A stretch of 64,000 nt of DNA, from positions 48,747,774 through 48,811,773 of the forward strand of contig OX328127.1 in assembly GCA_946811695.1 (NCBI GenBank), given 5' to 3'. Made by a program: the position numbers and the translations under genes. This stretch comes from Gonocerus acuteangulatus (lineage: Eukaryota > Arthropoda > Insecta > Hemiptera > Coreidae). Under the pieces are notes generated by a model. The model was given only the letters and a program-made list of their open reading frames with translations. It was not told where the DNA came from and made no database searches. This document shows, one piece after another, positions 1-10,639 of the stretch; the stretch's first letter is position 1, and the number at the start of each line of letters is the position of its first letter.

Positions 1-222
1 ATACTATAGAGGTATCTGATTCATGGCCATACGGCACACTAGGGAGATAGTGTGGTCAGTACTATGCTCCGGCCGCCTGATTTTCCCCTTGGCTGCTTCG
101 ACTGCTAGAGTCATTAGCACCAACCAAGGTACCCATTATTAAATTAATTAAAGGCTGGGTTGGCCTAGGGACGGTCAGGGAGGCCGAATTCAACCGGTGA
201 ACGAAGACACTAGAAGATTGTA
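1..222 (-). mobile_element. tRNA-derived SINE, family S1 (headless copy)
   Basis: This is a close relative of the more complete S1 copy at 59868-60197; long runs such as the stretch around 23-60 are nearly identical. The SINE reads on the minus strand. The tRNA-like head should lie to the right but similarity fades near 222, so the head is missing. The tail side is cut by the window edge. Around 98-125 it contains the module GCTAATGACTCTAGCAGTCG that resembles the tail module of other SINEs here. Confidence 0.7.
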
Positions 223-687
223 GAGAGTAATAGGTTACCAAAATTCTTAGTAAAAGTAAGAAATCAATGCGTTAGAATCGCCTTGATGGCTTGGTAATCA
301 TCATTTGTATAAACAAAGTAAGAAGAAAAAAATATATAAGTAAGGTTCGAGAGTATTTCAGATGAGAAGTACAAATTACACTAATGGCGAAGAGAGCCAA
401 AATTAAAGAGTGGAGATTTATGAGCTGCGAACAAGTTTTATTACACGGAGACCGCGGCTATGTAATTTGCCTGGATGGAGCAGCTCAAGGATAGCTTTAG
501 GAATCGCTACAGGAGTTGATTACACTTTTCAAGGATCTACTTCTTAGATGCGGAAGGATTCTATCAAAAGAATAACCAGTTCGGGTTACCTCTTTTACCA
601 CTTTCCGAAGGAATCTAGCTATTGAGGTTGTACTCATCAAAGATTTTTTTTTTCAAATTGTCAACGATCCTACCAAGAAATCTTGCA
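223..687. other. No recognised feature
   Basis: AT-rich single-copy-looking DNA. No coding similarity was seen except that the LINE fragment starting at 688 may extend a little upstream in degraded form; the segment just before it repeats part of the same sequence (ACCAAGAAATCTTGCAG next to ACCAAGAAATTTG). Confidence 0.5.
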
Positions 688-777
688 GTACCAAGAAATT
701 TGACGGAAGTTCTGCGGGGCGACGTTAAAGCAGTTGATGTGAAATTAAGAAAAGTGCAACTATATCTCTCGCTGTAA
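688..777 (+). pseudogene. 3' end of I-type LINE ORF2 (second copy)
   Basis: Thirty codons, ending in TAA at 775-777, match the C-terminus of the LINE read on the minus strand at 44651-46436. Both have the pattern PRNL-E-LR-D---AVDV and end -QLYL-L followed by stop. The fragment is 5' truncated, a usual result of incomplete reverse transcription. A short duplication of the PRNL-coding segment lies immediately upstream. It encodes only the extreme C-terminal tail of the polyprotein and can have no enzymatic function. Within-window similarity makes the assignment firm even though the piece is short. Confidence 0.7.
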
Positions 778-799
778 AGAATTTAATATGAATTAAACA

Positions 800-800
<1 letters not shown>

Positions 801-866
<66 letters not shown>
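801..866. repeat. (TA)n microsatellite
   Basis: Almost pure TA dinucleotide with one C interruption near 809; directly follows the LINE 3' end. Confidence 0.97.
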
Positions 867-872
<6 letters not shown>

Positions 873-938
873 GAATGATTAAACATGTAAAAAATATTAT
901 AAGATTTTTCTAATACCCCATTTTTCTAATATATTTAA

Positions 939-1250
939 ATGTGGCAGAAGGTCAAATACGAACAAAAAAACTCATGTTCCACACTATTCTTTTATTGTGC
1001 TCTACATGTTTCGCGTTCCTATGACGCATCTTCAGGAGCTCTTAAACTAATGTACAATTACAACCTACACCTAGAAAGTCTAGACGTGGCCCTACCTGCG
1101 GAAGGTTCTCGGTGGTGTAGGCTGTAATTGTACATAAGTTTAAGAGCTCCTGAAGAGGCGTCATAGGAACGCGAAACATCTAGAGCACAATAAAAGAGTA
1201 GTGTGGAACGTGAGTTTTATTCGTTCGAATTTGACCTTCTGCCACATTTA
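939..1250. repeat. Foldback element F1, ~310 bp, complete
   Basis: The two halves are inverted copies of each other. The outer ends are AAATGTGGCAGAAGGTC at left and its reverse complement at right (GACCTTCTGCCACATTT). The arms, about 120-130 bp each, include the segment TTCGCGTTCCTATGACGC at left and its complement at right. The middle (about 1060-1115) is less symmetrical and carries GACGTGGCCCT and GAAGGTTC, which recur in the F1 copy at 50690-50840. Each arm holds a CTGAAGA-stem-CGAAAC motif pointing outwards. It could be a foldback transposon or a derivative of a retroelement end. No coding capacity. Confidence 0.75.
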
Positions 1251-2589
1251 AAAATAATAAAATAAAAAATAAAATGAAATATACTTATATATGTATATGT
1301 AGTTTTGTACGGATTTGTTCGGTTCGTGCATTTGTGCAATAGTTAACCAGCGAGATGTGTCCATATGGGGTCCATAACGTGCATACACTTCCCACCTTTT
1401 CAGGAATGAGCTTAAGAGTGGTTTTGCAGCTCCTTCACGGCGGAGATATTTTAAAAGAACAACTGATATTCTCAATATAAATGAAGCCAATCTTCGATAG
1501 AAACATTAGCAAGCTGTGTATAGCAACCCAAATCATTTTGGCAGCACCCTTCATGTATTAATTAAAAATAAAGCCTTTCCTTTCATTCTTACGATTTTAC
1601 TGTTAAATAAGTTTAAAACGCCGGAATAAGACTAATACAAATATTCAAATGAACCAAACAACAACTTTCAAAAGTGTTGGCTCAGCTTTCACACGAATTT
1701 CATAATTTTATCGCATCTTGCATGAACGACTTTCTACGTAGGCAATTAGTTAAGCTTTCGAACGGTTAACTTCTACCTGCAAAGATTTCCTAGCCCTCTT
1801 CGAAGTATTTAAGCAAAATATGATATAGGCAAAACTGATCATTCGTTTTGATAAAACATTTTTTTTAAACAATGCCCTTCTGTAAAGTGATTATTTTGGT
1901 GTCTATTAGGTTCGATCGAAAAAGTTTTGAAGAAATTCCGTATTCGTTTATGAAAGAGTGCAAGCTCAGTAGCTAACTTCATTTGATATTTCTAAATCAG
2001 CGAGCGTAGCTCATGTGGAACAGTATTCACCATATGTACTGGAGGAGCATAATATTACCTTCTCGTGCCCTAGACCTACCCTAGAAAAAAAAAAAAGTCT
2101 CCTTTATATGAGCGTCCATTCATATATACGTACAGTCTGATGTGGAATGCTTTGAATGGATTGAAGATTTAATCACTGATTTCTGCAAAGGTCAATCAAA
2201 ACACAAACTTTATAAGGTTCAGAGGACGGATAATCTAAAGAAACTATTTATAAATTACTTGCTGTGTAGACTTCTAAAATTACATCTCATTTATGCAGAG
2301 ATTATCTTGATGCGACGCGGAGAAAAGCGGCTTCCTATTGTTCTAGGTGGTAATGGCGCACAGACAAAGTGGACTTCACTATTGGTCCTGTTGGACACAA
2401 CTGGAAATTATGTTTGGCGGAGAGCCAGTCTCCCTTGATTGCATTGGCAAGTTTCGTGCATATCAGATCAATTTGTAAGCCAGACATAGTGAACTTCTAG
2501 CAATACCATCCTACCGATATGATTATATAGACTCCTAGGAACTATGTTCATTAGCGTCGAATGTTTCGCGTATTAGGTGGAAGATTATA
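1251..2589. other. No recognised feature
   Basis: AT-rich DNA. Short open frames exist (80 codons minus at 1248-1490, 98 codons plus at 2142-2438) but show no recognisable domain, splice context or codon pattern, so they are not called as genes. Confidence 0.5.
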
Positions 2590-3335
2590 ATAGGAGTATA
2601 CAGCAAGGATCGAAACATACATTTTTTAATCGAAAAAGTTAAAATTTAACTGTTGAAAGAAAACCTTTATTTTATAAGTTAAAAAATAACCGTTAAAGAA
2701 AAACCTTTAATTTAAAAGTTTTACGAGTAAAAGTTATTTAGGAACTTCTAAAATTAGGTACATGAAAATAAAAGTTAAAGTAATACTTTTATTTTTTTCA
2801 ATGTGAAAAAATTAAAGTTCTAACTATTTTAATCAAGAATTTTAGGGTTTCGTTGGTTTAAAATACCTGAAATACTGGAAAGAAAGAAACTACTCACTTC
2901 CATACCTATATTTATTTATTTCATTATAAGGGCCTCACATCTATGTCTATGAGCCCTATATACCTACATTAACTAGCACGTATCCTACACCCCCAGCTCA
3001 ACCACTCAAGTAAGTGTTGAAAGAGCCTTTTCAACTCTAAAGAATATATAAAATGATTATATATATATATATATATATATATATTCTAAATTCCACAAAC
3101 TTACAGGATACATTATTATAGAAATTGAATAAATTCTTCAAACTAAGTGAAATGATCTTTGTTTAAAATTTTTTTATTTGTTAATTTATTCCTTTAAACT
3201 TTTTTCTATAAAGTATTTTAATAACAATTACTTTAAAACAGATAAAAAAAAAACTTTTTTAAATAACGTTTAAACCCAAAAAGTTATTTTACTTTACTTT
3301 TTTAAAATTAAAATAACAGTAAAACCCCGAAAACA
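2590..3335 (+). mobile_element. hAT-type DNA transposon remnant
   Basis: The outer parts match the shorter element at 42362-42790: both begin with a TCGAAAC motif followed by AT-rich sequence containing ATCGAA-AAGTTAAAAT, and both share right-hand sequence (TTTATTCCTTTAA, then AGTATTTTAATAACAATTAC). Only this copy keeps coding sequence, the hAT dimerisation motif at 2980-3047. A (TA)n tract at 3058-3084 has grown inside the old coding region. Terminal inverted repeats and the 8-bp target duplication expected of hAT cannot be defined confidently. The 42.4-kb copy looks like an internally deleted, non-autonomous relative. Confidence 0.6.
2980..3047 (+). pseudogene. hAT transposase C-terminal dimerisation motif
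   Basis: The frame reads TTQVSVERAFSTLKNI, the typical S-VER-FS core of the hAT C-terminal dimerisation region (hATC), through which hAT transposases multimerise. A stop follows at once. Possible further remnants lie beyond the TA tract (about 3085-3160), where the frame resembles the continuation of hATC. The DDE catalytic part and BED zinc finger are absent, so this is a dead fragment. The motif is short but specific, and it lies within a repeat with a second copy in the window, which supports the hAT call. Confidence 0.65.
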
Positions 3336-3949
3336 TGATTCAGACGGATCCAATTTTCTCGACGTGTTGAGGTAATATTATCGTGGCTTTCTACAGGACA
3401 CACTCTACTTGGTCCTTCATACTTACTGGACAGAATTGAAATACCCTCTTGCAGACAACGCAATAGAATTCTAACTCTTAAAGCTATGCTGACAAACTGT
3501 AGGCAAGGAAGCGACTTGAAAATTCTTTACAAGTAACAATAGTTACTGAAAGTAGCCCATACATCTAAATACTCCATACACGCTTGAAATCAACATATTT
3601 TTATTGGAAAATATAATAATATAATATATATTAGTATGAAAATATTTTATTTTATTCTGGTTTTATAGTATATCACCATTTAATTGTGTACTTTTCGTTT
3701 CTTTTATTTATTTATTTGGAGTAATATTTAAGCGGTATTTTATTCCGTTAATACGTTTATTTCAATTAATCGTGGGACACACTATAAAGTAAATAAATAA
3801 AAAATAAAATAACTCATTGGAAAATGACATTTGAAATACTGGACCTGGACAATGTGGATAAATAAATATATTGCAATATAATATTTATTTAATAAATATT
3901 CTTATTTAAACACAAAGCATAAAAATCTGGAATTTATAAAAAAGATTAC
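3336..3949. other. No recognised feature
   Basis: AT-rich; several short TTTATTTATT runs around 3700-3800 and 3850-3900. No coding or repeat family recognised. Confidence 0.5.
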
Positions 3950-4320
3950 TGCCGAGGCTATAGAAAAAAAAACTAGCCACTAAAAGATCTACCCTAGACA
4001 TAAATACTGTGACTTCATCGGACTTATACAAAATAATACTATCTCACACTAACTATCGGAAAGTGAATGCTTTAAAAAGCAGCATTATATTTCATTTACA
4101 GAAAGCAAATTACGTGAACGTAAAAATACAATGAAAGCCTGGTTAAATGAACACTCCTCTCGACGAGATGATATTTTAACTAGGATTCGAATTGGACACA
4201 CCCTATTTACCCATTCATACTTACTAGAAAAAATGGACAGACCAAATTCCCAATACTCCAATGAGACTCTGACTTTAAACACTTACTTACAAACTGCAGA
4301 TAACTCATTGACGTAAATAT
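3950..4320 (+). pseudogene. I-type LINE ORF2, C-terminal remnant
   Basis: From 4131 the frame reads ...SSRRDDILTRIRIGHTLFTH.., matching the conserved post-RNase H region of I-clade LINEs (pattern SRR-E--L-RLRIGHT--TH-YLL). The same region appears in the LINE at 44.7-46.4 kb as SRREEVVIARLRLGHARLTH. The cysteines and histidine of the following gag-knuckle-like motif are largely gone. Upstream sequence from about 3950 can be read as degraded RNase H-to-tail linker only with frame changes. The likely 3' untranslated part runs on to about 4400-4490. Truncated and inactive. Confidence 0.6.
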
Positions 4321-4689
4321 GCCACACGACCTATACGAACTTAAAAATGTTGTCCACACACATTTTACTTTTACAACCTCTATTTCCAATTCATATTTTT
4401 AATTAATTATTATTTTAGTTTTATTATGTGTGTTTTTACTTTGTCTACTTTTCCACTTTATGGTTGAGCATTAAGTTGTTAATTTATTTATTTACCTATC
4501 TTTTGTTTTTATTCTTGACAACAAGAAAATAAATGAGTTTGTCGTTTGCGGAACTCAACAAACAAATAAATAATGTAAAAATTCCTTCTATATAAATACG
4601 AATTGAGTTTTGAGAGAGAGTGGTTGGAGAACGTAAAATGATAGATGTGTATATTTGAGAGCCGAAAGTAGAATAGCCACGATTCCCGA

Positions 4690-4882
4690 ATGTCGCCGAG
4701 ATGTTGCGAGATCGTGTGGAATGACACCGTCGTGCGGTACCGACTCCTTTTAATGAGCCACACGAGCCGACGAGGAGAAATGGATCGTATCTGGTGGCCG
4801 ATGACAGATTTATTTGGGGATTTTGGCTCCGATTCGTCACGAGGTCTTCGAGACTTTAAAACTATTTATTACTCTGGCACGT
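4690..4882 (+). other. CpG-richer segment with a strong splice-donor-like site
   Basis: This segment is clearly richer in GC and CpG than its surroundings. It holds a 65-codon open frame (4690-4887) that runs into GTAAGTAT at 4883, a near-perfect 5' splice site. The predicted peptide matches nothing I recognise. It could be a first exon, a promoter-proximal segment or chance. Minus-strand open frames also cross it, so strand is not certain. Confidence 0.2.
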
Positions 4883-5016
4883 TGTAAGTATCGGTGTGAA
4901 GCATTCGGGTAATCAGCGAACCCTTGAAGCCACCCAGTTCGTGAACAGGAATTGTGCGACATATGTTCACCAAAGAGAACATAAGATTTTCTTAAAAACT
5001 TCTCTGAAACACTTGC

Positions 5017-5018
<2 letters not shown>

Positions 5019-5048
<30 letters not shown>
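5019..5048 (+). repeat. poly(A) tract, ~30 nt
   Basis: Uninterrupted A run. No retroelement could be identified immediately upstream, so it may be a bare homopolymer or the tail of a decayed insertion. Confidence 0.95.
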
Positions 5049-5049
<1 letters not shown>

Positions 5050-5204
5050 ATCATCATATTGATATATGACGATTTTCATGAAATCTCAATTTCATGAAAT
5101 AACATTGGTCAACAATTTAGCTTCATATTTGCTTCATTGTCTCGGCTGGCATGGCTTTTCCTGGTCCCTTCAGGACGCTGAGGAGTTCATAGAGAAAACA
5201 TTTT

Positions 5205-5350
5205 AACTTATAGTTATACATTACACAGATTTTTGGGGCAACATATTTTCTAGTTACCAAACTTTTTATCCAGGATAGACCTTTTGTGTTTTCCACCATT
5301 CTTAGAGGGAATCGAACCCACTTCCCAAGGCAAGGAGAACTTACGCCAAA
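5205..5350 (-). mobile_element. tRNA-derived SINE, family S2 (partial)
   Basis: On the minus strand it shows a pol III B-box-like GGGTTCGATTCC (5308-5320) followed by body sequence matching the S2 copy at 5618-5800, including CTATCCTGGATA and GGTAAC-TAGA. It is diverged and the 5' part of the tRNA-like head is weak. It lies in opposite orientation to the complete copy 270 bp away. Confidence 0.6.
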
Positions 5351-5617
5351 ACTTCTATTTGCCCCCTGGCCTCGGTGTACTAAAATAATATATTACTACA
5401 CCATATTAGCTGTAAACCTTCAAGATTTCAGAAAAATATCCAGAAGAACATGTTTTTTTGTTGGTGATACTAAACTGTATAAGCCTTTTATAAGATGGTG
5501 GCACTTTTTGTCAGTATATTTTTAAAGCTGGCAGAAAGGGCATTTAAAAGCAAATCAATATTTCACTAATCTCTTAATTAAGTGCTATACAATATTCAGG
5601 TTATATTACCCCTCTTC

Positions 5618-5800
5618 GGAGGTCCGGTGGCCGTGAGTGTTAAGACATGAATTCGATTCCCACTATTGGGTGGTGGCTTTTCTTTAGAAAAAAGTAAAGG
5701 CATCAGCCCTATCCTGGATAGAAAAGAGTGGTAACCTAGAGATAACCCGTCCCAAAATTCTTAGTTAACAATAATGGACGTTAAAATTTAAATTTAAATT
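5618..5800 (+). mobile_element. tRNA-derived SINE, family S2, with target-site duplication
   Basis: The insertion is flanked by a perfect 11-bp direct repeat, TACCCCTCTTC at 5607-5617 and 5801-5811, the signature of target-primed integration. The head reads GGCCGTGAGTG (A-box side) and AATTCGATTCC (B box), a tRNA-like pol III promoter. The body includes GGTGGCTTTTCTTTAGAAAA, CATCAGCCCTATCCTGGATA and GATAACCCGTCCCAAAATTC. It ends in a short AATTTAAATTTAAATTT tail instead of poly(A). Other copies lie at 5205-5350, 33452-33668 and 42196-42361. The head is shorter than in the 33.5-kb copy, with part of the anticodon-arm region missing. Confidence 0.85.
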
Positions 5801-5811
5801 TACCCCTCTTC

Positions 5812-8086
5812 AGGAGTAATTTAAAATATAAAATAATTAAATCCGTAGGATGATCTTTCACAGGTAGACACACGCCCACATACATAAAATGTTTTCCTTA
5901 CAAAATTTTCGATGCTTTACTTATCAATCTTTCGAAAACTCATATTGGTTGGTTAAACAGATATATTTGTTACCTATCTTTTAAAAATTGCTAAGAAAAT
6001 AAATTTGAATCATAAATTTAATAGAGAATACATTTTTAATGCATACAACTTTTTTTTTATGCCTGAACTTAAATTTCATAGAATAGCTTCCGAAAGAATG
6101 ATTAGCACCTCTTTAGCGTATATGCGGCAGTTAAATATCCCAAGAGAAAAATTTAAAAAAAAAAATGGTAAAAAATATATTACGATAGGTGTTAGTAATT
6201 TGATAACAAAACAAAGTTCAAAAAATGATAGGTTTAAACCAACTGAATATTAAGAAAGCCTTTATTATAAGATACGAACACATTTTTATCAATATATTCT
6301 TTTGGGACCTACATAGTCTAGTACATTCAGAACTCCCTAGATATCACTCATTTAGCAAAAAAAAAAAAAATGAAATAGGTTATATGCTTCATAATTTTGT
6401 TAATGCATTGATATTTTTAAGCTCATTGTTTAAAATATAACTTACGAATTTAATTTTTAATCTGACAATTTCGAGTCTGAACCGGCATCCGTAACTTCCG
6501 CAAAAAGGTAGAAGTCAGGTCTGAGTCGTAAACTGAAGGGATTAATACTAGTATTTGAAATTTTAATTACATTGCTAATTTTGAAATGTATTTTCCCAAT
6601 CATAATCATTTATTAATTAAATTTTTGTGCACATTTTAGGAAATTGTCAATAAAGGTAGTAATAAAGAAATATCCTTGTGAATCATTACAGTTTCTTGCA
6701 AGAGCTAGATTTGAGAATAAATTCACTATTCGGATACTAAAATGGTCATTACCTACTAAATATTCATTATAAAAAACACTATTTGCATTCTCTATAAAAT
6801 TAGCATACACTAAGAAGTGAATTCTCAAAACAACGCTGAGAAGCTATAAAACAAGGTCGTAAAAATGCTAACAATAGTGATGGAAAAGAAATTAAACAAA
6901 AATAAGTTCGCGGGGACCTTCAAGATCCCATGAATATGATAGTCATTCTTAAGAAGAATGTAAAAAATCACAAGCTACTTTTCAAACTGTCGCCTAATGA
7001 ATTATTCATGGTGGCCTTTAATATTATTAAAACACCCAAATGGTGTCTTTTATTTTAAGTTTTAGTATGACAATTGTAAAACAATATTTCTAAAGTCACA
7101 TTATAAAATTTTATGTCATATTTGGTAGCATAAAATACATAAATAGAATGAGCACTCTCACAAAAAAAATGTAGTTTCTTAAATCATAGAAGATTCCTTG
7201 CGTGGGTTTTTAATAAGTGGATCGTTATAATAGCGCTACGTTTCCTGGGCATTATACAAGCCTTAGCCGTAAAAGATTGTTTATAGACGACAGGTATTCA
7301 GATGCAAATGGATCCCACTCTAACCAAATGCACTTCGGCCCTAAGGCTGAGTGGGGCAATTGTCCTGAATGCACTCTTTGCAATTTCTAGAGGGGTTTAA
7401 GGTGTTGTCTGATCGACCTGCGTTCGGCCCACGCACCATCAACAGGAGGTATTGATGGACATAAAACTGTCAGCAGATGTTGCACCTTGCCCTTGTTAGA
7501 ATTCGCGTACGACATTGTTGTCCACCGCAGCTGCATCTATCAAATAGAAGTTTGATATCTCATACAATTCTACATGTAGTTCTGACCTGCACCAGTTATT
7601 TCATCTCAAAACACAACAGTTTTTGGGAGAGTATGCCTAAAGTCTTGTTTATCGCACACATTGCTTTGCCTTTTTTCAACCAATGCCTACCATAGGTTTT
7701 CGATTAGAAGCTTGGAAAATGCCCAATTAATCAATACTTTTCTGAAGTATTGAAAAATAAAAACTCCAAACTCCTCACTAAATGATTTTCTTATTCCTCA
7801 GCCTAAGTCATTTTAGACGCTTTTGACACGAAAAACACAAGCTAAAGTTCAAAAAAGAAAATTTTCAACAATGTTAACTATATAAAACATATTTAAAAAA
7901 TCGATGAAGGCAAATATTATGTAGTATACAAATGGTCTCAAATCTAGATATTTAAATAATATTACATTCCGAGTGAACGTATGGCCCAGACATGATAGCG
8001 CTTTGCACTGTTTAATAAAAAATAATGCTGTTTGTAGATTTTATATTATGTTTTTCTTATAAAAAGTGGTTTCAAATAATTCTTTT

Positions 8087-8093
<7 letters not shown>
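5812..8093. other. No recognised feature
   Basis: AT-rich DNA with scattered short open frames (up to 82 codons) that resemble no known protein. A somewhat GC-richer stretch at 7240-7560 has no recognised content. Confidence 0.5.
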
Positions 8094-8154
<61 letters not shown>

Positions 8155-8167
8155 AGTTGCTTACAAC

Positions 8168-8206
<39 letters not shown>
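8094..8206. repeat. Two (TA)n microsatellites with an interposed 24-bp unit
   Basis: TA tracts at 8094-8149 and 8174-8206. The sequence after each tract begins with ATAAGTTGCTT, so the tract and its flank were duplicated. Confidence 0.9.
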
Positions 8207-8209
<3 letters not shown>

Positions 8210-8211
<2 letters not shown>

Positions 8212-8314
8212 GTTGCTTTTATGACATTTGTTGTTTAAAAATATGTTCGAATCTTCATTGATCATACCAATTAGTAACGTAAATGGCCCATCCAATTATA
8301 TATATTATAATAAT

Positions 8315-8372
<58 letters not shown>

Positions 8373-8456
8373 GGATGGGCCATTTACGTTACTAATTGGT
8401 ATGATCAATGAAGATTTGAACATATTTTTAAACAACAAATGTCATAAAAGCAACTT
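8210..8456. repeat. Long inverted repeat, ~91-bp arms around a (TAA)n(TA)n core
   Basis: The left arm (8210-8300) and right arm (8366-8456) are inverted copies with about one visible mismatch (G/A near 8251). The centre is TAA trinucleotides (about 8305-8320) followed by (TA)n to 8369. The arms contain GGCCCATCCAATTATA and its complement. No coding potential. The near identity implies a recent origin or gene conversion between arms; an assembly foldback is also possible. Confidence 0.85.
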
Positions 8457-8556
8457 AGTAGCAACATCCTTTGAAATGTAGTAATAAGAAAACAATAAAG
8501 ACAGAAACATTTAATAAATGCATTACAATAACCCAGAATTAATTTGAATAAATATT

Positions 8557-8559
<3 letters not shown>

Positions 8560-8646
<87 letters not shown>
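8560..8646. repeat. (CA)n(TA)n compound microsatellite
   Basis: CA repeats at about 8560-8595 run directly into TA repeats to 8646. Confidence 0.97.
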
Positions 8647-8648
<2 letters not shown>

Positions 8649-8655
8649 AGCTTCA

Positions 8656-8880
8656 GACTGAAGAACGACCGAGAAAAGCCTAACTGCGGCAATAAAAAAG
8701 TAGTTCACTAATGAAGAAGGCTTAGGGCCAACACTCCCCTGCGAATTAAAGCCGGAGGGCGGTTCCGCAGGGTGGTTGAGGTGTATAGGGAGGTGGTTTT
8801 TTAGTGAGTAGGAATCTCACACTGTAGTGGCTTTGTCCACTTCGTCTCCCCGACGATTTTTCCCCTACCCTATTAAAAAA
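8656..8880. other. GC-richer, repeat-like segment (unclassified)
   Basis: The composition jumps here (AAAGCCGGAGGGCGGTTCCG, TCTCCCCGACGATTTTTCCC) against an AT-rich background, with a small AGTGG-CTTTGT-CCACT hairpin. It starts right after a microsatellite. It resembles the untranslated end of a non-LTR element in texture, but there is no coding sequence and no second copy in the window to prove it. Confidence 0.3.
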
Positions 8881-9825
8881 ATCACATATATATGAACTTA
8901 AAAAAACACTTTATCCAAGAGAACTAGAAGTAAGAATAATATTCAATGTTTGAAAAAAAATGTTTTGTTTTTTTTATTTAAAAAGTCCTAATATTTGTAT
9001 ATTTTCTTGGAATTTATCTCCTAACGGTGTCAAGTCCTCAACATAGCGGTTACATTTTTTAATAGTAGTTTGCTACACATCCTGAAACAAAATCACTTAT
9101 GCCCGCCAGAGGCGAACAATTACCGGGACAATGTAACCTCATCCCGTGTCTGCGAAAAGAAAAAAAAAATAATATTCATTAAAGCTACGTTATTCAGGAC
9201 TATAGTGAGAAAATTTCTACCTTTATCCGCGACAAGACAGGCTTTCGTCAATAAAGGAGGTCAGCGACCAGACAAGAAAACACAAAGACTCTCCGACAAT
9301 GTGTTTCATCTACTAATAAACATTCCTGGATAAATTAGCTGCCTCTGGGCGGTCAGTCAGACAATCGGCCCTGGTGTTGTTTTAATAGGAAACTCGCCAC
9401 CCCCGTACACCCTGACAATAGCCTTATTCATACATAGGCCCTCTTGTTTCTCATTGGAAATCAGGTCAATTACTCTACTACTACTCAACGCAAGATACAC
9501 TTTCTAATAAACAGCTATTGGAGAAAACACACAAATATTTTACAAAACCGCTAACTTAACGCGCAGGAAAATATAAGCAGTCAATTTAGGGCTTTTCTTG
9601 ACCCAATTATGCAAGAAGAAAACGAAAAAGAAAAAGAAAATTGTGCATTTGTTCTGACACAACAGAAAAATAGATGCAGTACAACAATGTGCTAATAATG
9701 CTGAATTCAAAACTACCCGAAGCTGATGGTGAGGACTAACTAACGCCTAGGGTTGTGTGGTGATTGTCAAATAATTACTTTAGTTTTAGTAGAAAAATCA
9801 ACTTGGTAAGCAGAGATTTGAATCA
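8881..9825. other. No recognised feature
   Basis: Moderately AT-rich. An 87-codon open frame at 9070-9333 shows no recognisable motif. Nothing else supported. Confidence 0.45.
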
Positions 9826-10350
9826 TTAAAGGCAGACTTGCAGGAACTGCGTCATCTTAGCACATTTTGTAATTATTCCGTATCATTTGGAAAGCTTAGA
9901 ATAGAAAAAGGCGTTGGAATGCATGAAATAGGAATATTGAAAAAAAAAAAAAAACATAAAAAAAGTATCTAAAGAAGTGAAACCAACAACTTCATTGTTT
10001 TAAGCAATTATTTCTTCAATATTGATTACCGAATGGAAAATTAATTTAGAAACGTTTTGGTTGGGCATTTATTAAACTTCGAATTTACTAAAATTTCCCA
10101 AATGTTTTAGAGATTATTAAGAAAATATCGCTAAAACTGCTTATGTCTGTCAATAAAAATATTTTCAAATATTAATTAACTCTAAATTGAATATAAATCA
10201 GTGTTCGGGTAGGCAGATTTTGCTGGTTAATGTGATTGACCATTTAAATTAGACAAACTATTTTTGTGCTAAATTTCATCAAAATCGGACAATGTATGGG
10301 ACCGTGAGAGAGCGATCAGACAAATACGAGTATATATGTTTGGCAGAGAT
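9826..10350 (+). mobile_element. DINE-like family H1, diverged and partial copy
   Basis: It starts with AGACTTGCAGGAACTGCGTC, matching the H1 5' end (compare 34482 on). It ends with GGCAGATTTTGCTGGTTAA and then TTTCATCAAAATCGGAC, matching the H1 right-central part (compare 36050-36125). The 5' hairpin is broken (the GCGCGGTTCC arm is lost) and the 3' hairpin block is absent. Among the identified copies it looks the most diverged. Confidence 0.65.
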
Positions 10351-10639
10351 ATTGTTTTTAAAGGTATTAATATTTTCACAAAATAATTTTTCATATTATT
10401 GTGCTCAATCAATTAAGTGAGCTGTGTCTGCAAAATCATGCTTCTATAAATGAGAATTTCTTTATATAGAAGAACTTGACTGGCTGCTCTTGGGGGAATT
10501 ATGGTATTAAATGGAATCAAATCCATGATACTAAATAAATTTATTTGTCATCTTTGATTTGTAATGCACCTACCAATCATTTACAATAAAACAGAAAAAT
10601 AAGCTGGCACGACTGACATTTCATAGATATTATAACTCT

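Noticed and set aside
4496..4840. 114-codon minus-strand open frame
   Set aside because: No motif, overlaps frames on the other strand equally well, and ends in low-complexity sequence.
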